Positions 57,820-64,000 of a DNA stretch of 64,000 bases are shown piece after piece. Under the pieces are notes generated by a model. That model was given only the letters and a program-made list of their open reading frames with translations. It did no database searches and was not told the origin of the DNA. Origin of the DNA: Bretschneidera sinensis (Eukaryota; Streptophyta; Magnoliopsida; Brassicales; Akaniaceae); NCBI GenBank assembly GCA_023935145.1, contig CM043698.1, forward strand, positions 35,114,001 to 35,178,000, written 5' to 3'. Both the position numbers and the translations under genes were made by a program. Positions within the stretch are counted from its first letter, which is position 1. Each line of letters starts with the position of its first letter.

Positions 57820-60800
57820 ATGGCTGAATCGGACTTACCCCACCGACAGAGCACACACTAGAAGCCCTTATATTGCAAGTATTGTCATTCACAAGGGCAT
57901 GAATTGCTCAAATGTCCTTCTCGCCTATGTAAAGTCTGCAGAGAACCGGGTCACTATCTTGCAGACTGCCCTAAACTTCCATCTGAAAATCAGTCAAATG
58001 GGAACCAATATCACTCTCGAGGCTCATACAATCGGTCATATTCTAAGCCAAAGAATACTACTGCTGTAACCACTGATGCTACACCAACTTCATCCAACTC
58101 TCCACCTGATTGGAGTGGTTTCTGCACCGTTCTTACCGAGGCTCTAAATAAAATCGGTAACAATATAGCCATGTCAACTACACCAGGTACATCCCGATGG
58201 TATTTCGATTCTGCTTGTTGCAATCACATGACTTCTGATGCCTCTATTTTTTCCTCTAAAACCCGTGATGAGCATGCGCCTACTATTCACACTGCCAATG
58301 GATCAAATATGCTGGTCAGCCATACTGGACATGTTGATAGTTCTCATTTGTCTCTCCCTGACACATATTTAGTTCCTAATCTTACGCTTAACCTTATATC
58401 TGTTGGACAACTATGTGATCTTGGACTTGATGTGCATTTTTCTTCTAATGGTTGTCGTGTGCAGGACCCTCAGACAGGAAAACTCCTTGGAACTGGCCGT
58501 AAAGTTGGACGCCTCTTTGAGCTCACTCATCTCCAAGTCCCATCATCACCATCACCAAATCAATCAGCCGCATCCATCCCAGCACTCTCACCTGTGGAAT
58601 TATGGCACTCTCGGTTAGGTCACACTTTATCTAGCCCTCTACGTTCTCTTATTTCTAGTGGTCAGTTAGGTTCACTTCAGCATGAGTCTTTTCATTGTAT
58701 TCATTGTCAACTTGCAAAACAATCAGCTTTACCTTTTAATGAGAGTCAGTCCGTTTCCCTTGCACCTTTTGATTTAGTACATTCTGACGTTTGGGGGCCT
58801 TCTCCTCATGCATCAATGGGTGGTGCTCGTTATTTTGTTATATTTGTGGATGACTATTCTCGTTATACTTGGTTGTTTCTTATGAAAAACAGATCTGAAC
58901 TCTTTCAAATATATTCTAATTTTTCTTCTATGGTTCAAACTCAATTCTCTCGGAATATCAAAATTTTTCGTTCAGATAATGCAATGGAATATAAAGACCG
59001 TGCTTTTCTAAACCTACTTCACAAAAATGGCACGCTCCCCCACCGCTCGTGCCCTGGAACCTCCCAACAAAATGGACGAGCTGAACGCAAACATCGACAT
59101 ATTCTTGACACCGTTCGTGCTCTACTCATTTCGTCATCATGTCCTGAACGTTTCTTGGGTGATGCTGCATTCACCGCAGTATACACAATCAATCGTGTCC
59201 CTTCCACTACAATCCAAAATCAATCTCCATTCGAGCGCCTTTTCGGTAAACCTCTTGATTACTCTAACCTCAGAGTCTTTGGTTGCGCTTGTTTTGTTCT
59301 TCTCAAACCACATGAACACAACAAATTACAACCAAGGGCTCATCTGTGTTGTTTCATTGGATATGGTATTGAACATAAGGGGTATCGATGCTGGGATCCT
59401 ATTTCTAAAACTCTTTGTATCTCTCGTCATGTCATTTTTTGGGAACATCAAATGTTCTCTTCCTTACGGTCATTTGACATATCAACCATCACTAACTCCG
59501 GATTCTTTACTGATCCATCTATTAAGTTATTTCCTGAGAATCCAGTTTCAGGTACTGTTGAGTCCACCTCCGAATCACCAGCTGATATCACCCCTTCCGT
59601 TCCAGAACCACCAGTTGATCCTACTTCTCCAGACCCAGACCCAGTTCCAGCTCCAGAACCATCAGCTGACCTCACCTCTCTGACTCAATCGGTCGTGCCC
59701 GAGGATATTCCTATGTCTGATGAGTCTGCACCGACTCCCTCTGAGAGCCATCCTCCAGATCACCCCCGCAGATCTACCAGGGTAACTCACCCTCCTTCTC
59801 ATCTTGCTGATTACCATTGTGATTATCATTGTTTTTCCACTATACTTCATCTGCATGAGCCTCAATCCTATAAGGAGGCTAGTACTAATCCTCTTTGGCA
59901 GAAAGCAATGGATGAAGAACTTCAGGCCCTAGCTAAAACTCATACATGGGATATTGTTGATCTACCCCCTGGAAAAACTCCTATTGGGTGCAAGTGGGTG
60001 TTTAAGATCAAGACACTTTCTGATGGCTCTATTGAACGATATAAAGCCCGACTTGTTGCCAAGGGATTTGCTCAGGAATATGGCATTGACTATGAAGAGA
60101 CATTTGCTCCAGTGGCGAGGCTCACATCTGTCCGTACACTCATTGCTGTCGCCGCCATTCGAAGATGGACTCTATTTCAAATGGATGTCAAAAATGCATT
60201 TCTGAATGGGGAACTTCTTGAGGAAGTCTATATGCATACACCTCCGGGCTTGGATGCCACTCGAAACAAAGTTTGTCGCCTTCGTCGTGCCTTATATGGT
60301 TTAAAACAAGCTCCACGTGCCTGGTTTGCCAAATTCAGCACTACCATTCATCAGTTTGGGTTCACACCGAGTGCTCATGATTCGGCTCTGTTTATTCGCC
60401 ATACTGCCAACGGTATTATCCTTCTTTTACTGTACGTGGATGATATGGTTATTACTGGAGATGATCCACATGGTATTTCTGAACTCAAAAAGTTTCTCAG
60501 TGGCCAATTCGAGATGAAAGATCTTGGCGTGCTCACCTATTTTCTTGGCCTCGAAGTCTCATCTAATTCTGATGGATTTTTTCTCTCTCAGGCCAAATAT
60601 GCCTCGGACCTCCTTTCCAAGGCTGGGATCACTGACTCAACCACTGCCACTACTCCTCTCGAGCCGAATGTCAGACTTACCCCACTCGATGGTTCACCTA
60701 TTCATGATGCCACTCTATATCGTCAACTGGTTGGAAGTCTTGTATATCTTACTGTCACTCGCCCTGACATTGCCTATGCCGTTCATCAGGTCAGTCGGTT

Positions 60801-61386
60801 CTTGTCCGCTCCTCGGACCACCCATTACTCGACTGTTCTTCGCATTCTTAGGTACGTCAAGGGTACTTTATTTCATGGGCTTCATTTCTCAGCACAGTCT
60901 GCCCCCGTTTTACAAGCCTATTCTGATGCCGATTGGGCCGGAGACCCCACCGATAGACGTTCAACCACTGGTTACTGTTTCTTTTTGGGCAATTCTCTCA
61001 TTTCCTGGCGTAGTAAGAAACAAACTGTGGTTGCTCGCTCCAGTACCGAAGCTGAATATCGTGCCATGGCTGATGCAACTCAAGAACTTCTCTGGCTTCG
61101 ATGGCTACTCGCTGACATGGGTATCTCTTCTCCTGCTGCCACTATCCTACACTGTGACAACAGGAGTGCTATTCAGATCGCTCATAATGATGTCTTCCAC
61201 GAACGTAAAAAACACATCGAGAATGACATCCATTTCATTCGTGATCACATTCTCCAGAATACGGTTCGTCTACAATCCGTCAGTTCAGCCGATCAGGCAG
61301 CTGACATTTTCACTAAAGCTCATCCACCCGGACGCTTTCACTCTCTGGTTTCCAAACTCAAGTTCACCTCTCACTTACCGCCTTGA
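57820..61386 (+). CDS. Copia pol: zinc knuckles, protease, integrase, RT, RNase H
   Basis: ATG 57820 opens a frame that meets TAG at 57859-57861 and then runs unbroken to TGA 61384-61386. Two CCHC knuckles come first: CKYCHSQGHELLKC and CKVCREPGHYLADC. Next are protease WYFDSACCNHMT (58199), pre-integrase ELWHSRLGH and CIHCQLAK, integrase HSDVWGP, FRSDNAMEYKD and GRAERKHRH (58779-59097), RT FQMDVKNAFLNGE, YGLKQAPRAW and LLYVDDMVITG (60434), and RNase H AYSDADWAGD, STEAEYRAM and DNRSAIQIA (60915-61175). All catalytic residues are present. No capsid is encoded upstream. The TAG could be a defect, be bypassed by a later start, or be read through. Confidence 0.9.
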
Positions 61387-61399
61387 GTTTGAGGGGGAA

Positions 61400-61562
61400 T
61401 GTTAATGTATTATAGTTAATGTATTATATCCCACATTGGTTGTGTATAGCTTTGCCTCTCCTATTGGCTTGTATAAATATGATAGCTCCCTTGTAAGTAA
61501 ATTACACCATTCAATACAATTCTTCTCTTTGTATTGTCTCACTTTTTCTCTTAAATTCAACA
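61400..61562 (+). repeat. 3' LTR of the young copia element
   Basis: It is identical to the 5' LTR except C for T at about 61434. Confidence 0.93.
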
Positions 61563-61889
61563 TATTTAATTTGAAAATAATTAGATCATTTAATTTGAGT
61601 TTTTAAAGTTAGAATAGTCGATGGAAGAAACCAATTCGAATCGAATGAAAATCAATCCAATTTGGTTCGGATCTGTACAAGTGAATGGTTCGGTTTGAAT
61701 ATGTTATTAGTAGAATCGATCAATATCAATTCGGATTTGAACTGGTGTCAAACTTGAACTGACCCAGACTGTGCTCACCCCTATGTATGAACATGGTTAT
61801 CCCACGTGAATAAATGGCTCTTCATGAATAACTGTTTTCTATATGTGTAGCTTTGTTAGTTCTCTTAATTAATGATTCAAGAATGGCAT

Positions 61890-62004
61890 AGAGGAGATGT
61901 CCATCACTGTCAACAGCACAACCATGGGCCTAGTTTGGGGCTGGACGAACTGCACATTTGATGCTAATGGGCAGGGCCTCTGTGAGACCAATGATTGCAA
62001 TTGA
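61890..62004 (+). pseudogene. Thaumatin-like gene fragment behind orphan exon
   Basis: MSITVNSTTMGLVWGW, then TNCTFDANGQGLCETNDCN and a stop: almost identical to 12215-12326, its duplicate. The preceding 61840-61900 has the degenerate exon acceptor and start. Confidence 0.78.
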
Positions 62005-62505
62005 AATGTGATAATATGATCTATTTTATTATGGAGAAATTTTTATATGATAGAGTATTACGAGAGTACATGGATTTATCTTACCGTTAAATGGTATGAA
62101 AAAAGAGAAAAAAAAAAAGATATTTTATTTTCATTTAAAGGTGAGATGAATCATTGTTTCATGTATCTCTCATGCTAAGCAAAATTATATCTTTACTAAG
62201 ACTTTTTATTCTTATTTACGTGACATTTTGACCATAATAACGCCACATAAATAGAATGACCATTGACTTGTTATTCTGATGAATATTATAATATAAATTG
62301 CAATAAAGAATTGTGTATGTTGTATAAAATTAAAGAAGTTTACTTGGTCACTTTGAGTTTGAGTTCAAGTGTATGAAACTAGACAAATAAACATTGAAAT
62401 TAAATTAAGATGTGGGAGGAAACTAAAATACTGAGAACGAGGGTAGGCAACAATTAGGATATGTCTGTTATCTTTGTAATCAATGCTTATCAAGACTAAT
62501 GGTAG
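62005..62505. repeat. Repeat R, copy j, with the empty Sirevirus site
   Basis: It matches 12326-12380 joined to 21514-21952. The single GAGAG at 62062-62066 is the uninserted target of the Sirevirus. Confidence 0.85.
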
Positions 62506-63567
62506 ACTCGACACTTGATATTACAGTCAAGAAATGGAAATCCGATTTGCATTAACTGGGCCAACTCATTATAGAAATTAAGCTAAAACCGAGGAAAAAA
62601 AAAAGAAATACAAAGACAATGAATAAAGGGAAAATTATTGGTTGTCACTCGAACTTGTGAAACATCTTAATTAACTTCTCTATCGCTTTATATAGGCATC
62701 CAACAAAATTAATTAAGTAATGCAATCATGTAAGCATAGAGTTCCTAAAAGCTCTTGTAATTATAATAGGTTTTGAGAGTTACGTTGACAATCATATATG
62801 AAGTGTGCATAAATGGAAGGAAATGCTAAAATGCATCCCAAATGTTAAGGTCGCGGTAAATTTTGTCTTCTGGTAAAATAAAAAACAGTGATTTTAGCTT
62901 CCTATTGCATGTATAAAAGTGTTAAAAACATCTAATACTTGTTAGATGGACCATTTAGATTTGTCAATCCATTAATTGAGACTGAGTATAACATTCTAAC
63001 TAAAAGACTATTAGAAGAACAACGGACAAATTAACTGTCTGGAAAATATTTTTTTTTTCTGTGTGATTAAAATAAAGTATAGAATCAAACCCTCAACTAA
63101 ATCAATTTTCATATCATCAACAATAATACTAATTAAAAATAATGTCAAAAATCAACACACAAAATACACCAAAATTTGTACGTAGAAAACTTTTTTTTGA
63201 AAGACTATGAAATCTTTCACATTGTAAAATAATTGTTACATCATACAAATTTTTCTAGTTAAGTTAAAGATCATCGGAATATGAGTGCTAAACTCTTGGA
63301 TAACAACGGGCATCACCAAAAACTAAAGTGAAGAACAATACATGATTGGTAAAATTTCATTAAGTGCGTTGTGGTAGACACAAACTAGAAAGCCAATCAA
63401 CAATCAGAATATTCTTCACCTTCTTAAAAACAAACATATTGAAATTTCAAAAAAATGGGATCACAGATCACCATCCCATCGTCAAGCAAAGTGGCCGCCG
63501 AGAAACTCAATTTTTTTCTCTTCTCTGCCGAACTGACCTCTCTCTCCCTTCGTGTTTTGTTTTCTTT
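62506..63567. other. Host segment present here but deleted from copy 1
   Basis: About 1.07 kb of AT-rich DNA between the R copy j end and TTTCACTCTAG. No recognised gene. A 140-codon frame from 63364 overlaps the duplicated block and looks like chance. Confidence 0.6.
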
Positions 63568-63954
63568 CACTCTAGCAGCTGCCAATATTATGAAGTCACA
63601 TTAGTGGCTTTTTCATTTTTATATAGATATTTTTTCGTTTATTTGTTGTCTTTCGGTGGCCTCTTCGATGAGACCAGCACAACAGAATGGTGTTTGATTT
63701 GTTCATACTTTCTAACAATGCTGTGTGGACCAATTCAGAGCAATGAAAAATGCGTCAGTCAATCTCTTCTTTTAATTTTGGGGTAGCAAGGAAATATTGA
63801 TTCCACGTGAGAATTGGGATGCCAGTATATCTAAAACTAAAGAATATTCAAGAAGAGTATCTTCAAACGAGAAATTGATGAGGAAAAATATCAAAAAAAA
63901 AAGGAAAAAAAGTCAAGAAGAACGTTAAATAATACTCCATAATGATACCACTAG

Positions 63955-64000
63955 CTACTTGTCGTGACATTTATACTATGTTTTGACATAACAAAAGCAC
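63955..64000. repeat. Repeat R, copy k (start only)
   Basis: TAGCTACTTG then GACATTTATACTATGTTTTG matches 36236 onward. The window ends inside it. Confidence 0.6.

Larger units (their letters stand above)
57013..61562 (+). mobile_element. Young Ty1/copia element with intact pol and no gag
   Basis: Two 163-bp LTRs (57013-57175, 61400-61562) differ at one position. The TSD TATTT occurs at 57008-57012 and 61563-61567, and a related empty site is at about 51681-51700. PBS TGGTATCAGAGCC follows the 5' LTR at 57176, and the purine tract GAGGGGGAA precedes the 3' LTR at 61391-61399. At 4.55 kb it is short because the gag capsid region is replaced by a GC-rich repeat. Confidence 0.95.
50915..64000. 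repeat. Segmental duplication, copy 2 (runs off the window)
   Basis: It matches copy 1 in order. Without the hAT, LINE and copia insertions it is about 5.8 kb, against about 3.9 kb of host sequence in copy 1. The shortfall equals the two deletions inferred in copy 1. It also has an internal duplication: 51471-51960 resembles 56700-57012 joined to 61563-61860. Confidence 0.75.

Noticed and set aside
59027..61405. Long alternative frames inside the young copia pol
   Set aside because: They overlap the intact pol frame and have no conserved motifs.
63364..63786. 140-codon frame as a gene
   Set aside because: Its second half lies in the duplicated block whose other copy (35850-36060) does not keep the frame; no domain is seen.

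Overview
This is nuclear DNA of a flowering plant. The window holds plant-type Ty1/copia and Ty3/gypsy retrotransposons with Met-initiator tRNA primer sites, a plant L1-type LINE, an hAT-type element and a cluster of thaumatin-like (PR-5/osmotin family) genes in AT-rich intergenic DNA. A eudicot is likely, but the species cannot be named from sequence alone. No rRNA, tRNA, CRISPR or bacterial gene was seen. Only two long reading frames look intact: one thaumatin-like protein (42515-43198) and the pol of a young copia element (57820-61386, one in-frame TAG near its start).

Layout. 1-384: end of a Sirevirus-type LTR rich in a GTCGAC palindrome. 385-4669: decayed Tekay-like chromovirus pol and its 3' LTR. 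4697-9642: chromovirus with chromodomain, 5' LTR lost, many nonsense codons. 9643-36663: copy 1 of a segmental duplication, inflated by a Sirevirus (12381-21513, TSD GAGAG) and by a copia element (21961-35849) into which a Tat/Athila-type gypsy element inserted (25608-33959, TSD GGAAC). 36664-39160: unassigned AT-rich DNA. 39161-42387: a truncated copia fused to a truncated Tat-like gypsy on the other strand. 42388-50139: the thaumatin-like gene core, with one intact gene, one copy killed by a single nonsense codon, and three more degraded pieces. 50915-64000: copy 2 of the duplication, carrying an hAT-type element (51965-53276), a 5'-truncated LINE (53527-54914) and a near-intact copia element without gag (57013-61562, TSD TATTT).

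How it fits together. The region is a thaumatin-like gene cluster that has expanded and decayed. A non-coding repeat (called R here) lies 3' of the thaumatin-like genes and survives in about eleven places, often beside only a ~100-bp gene remnant, so it marks former gene copies. The two duplication copies serve as each other's empty sites: they show exact insertion points for the Sirevirus, copia, LINE and hAT elements, and show that copy 1 later lost two segments of roughly 0.8 and 1.07 kb, each with a short templated filler at the break. The most unusual points are this deletion/filler record, a recently inserted but enzymatically broken Sirevirus, a gag-less copia with a bZIP-site-rich repeat where gag should be, an orphan membrane-protein exon fused to thaumatin fragments, and the disulfide and cleft changes in the one intact thaumatin-like gene.
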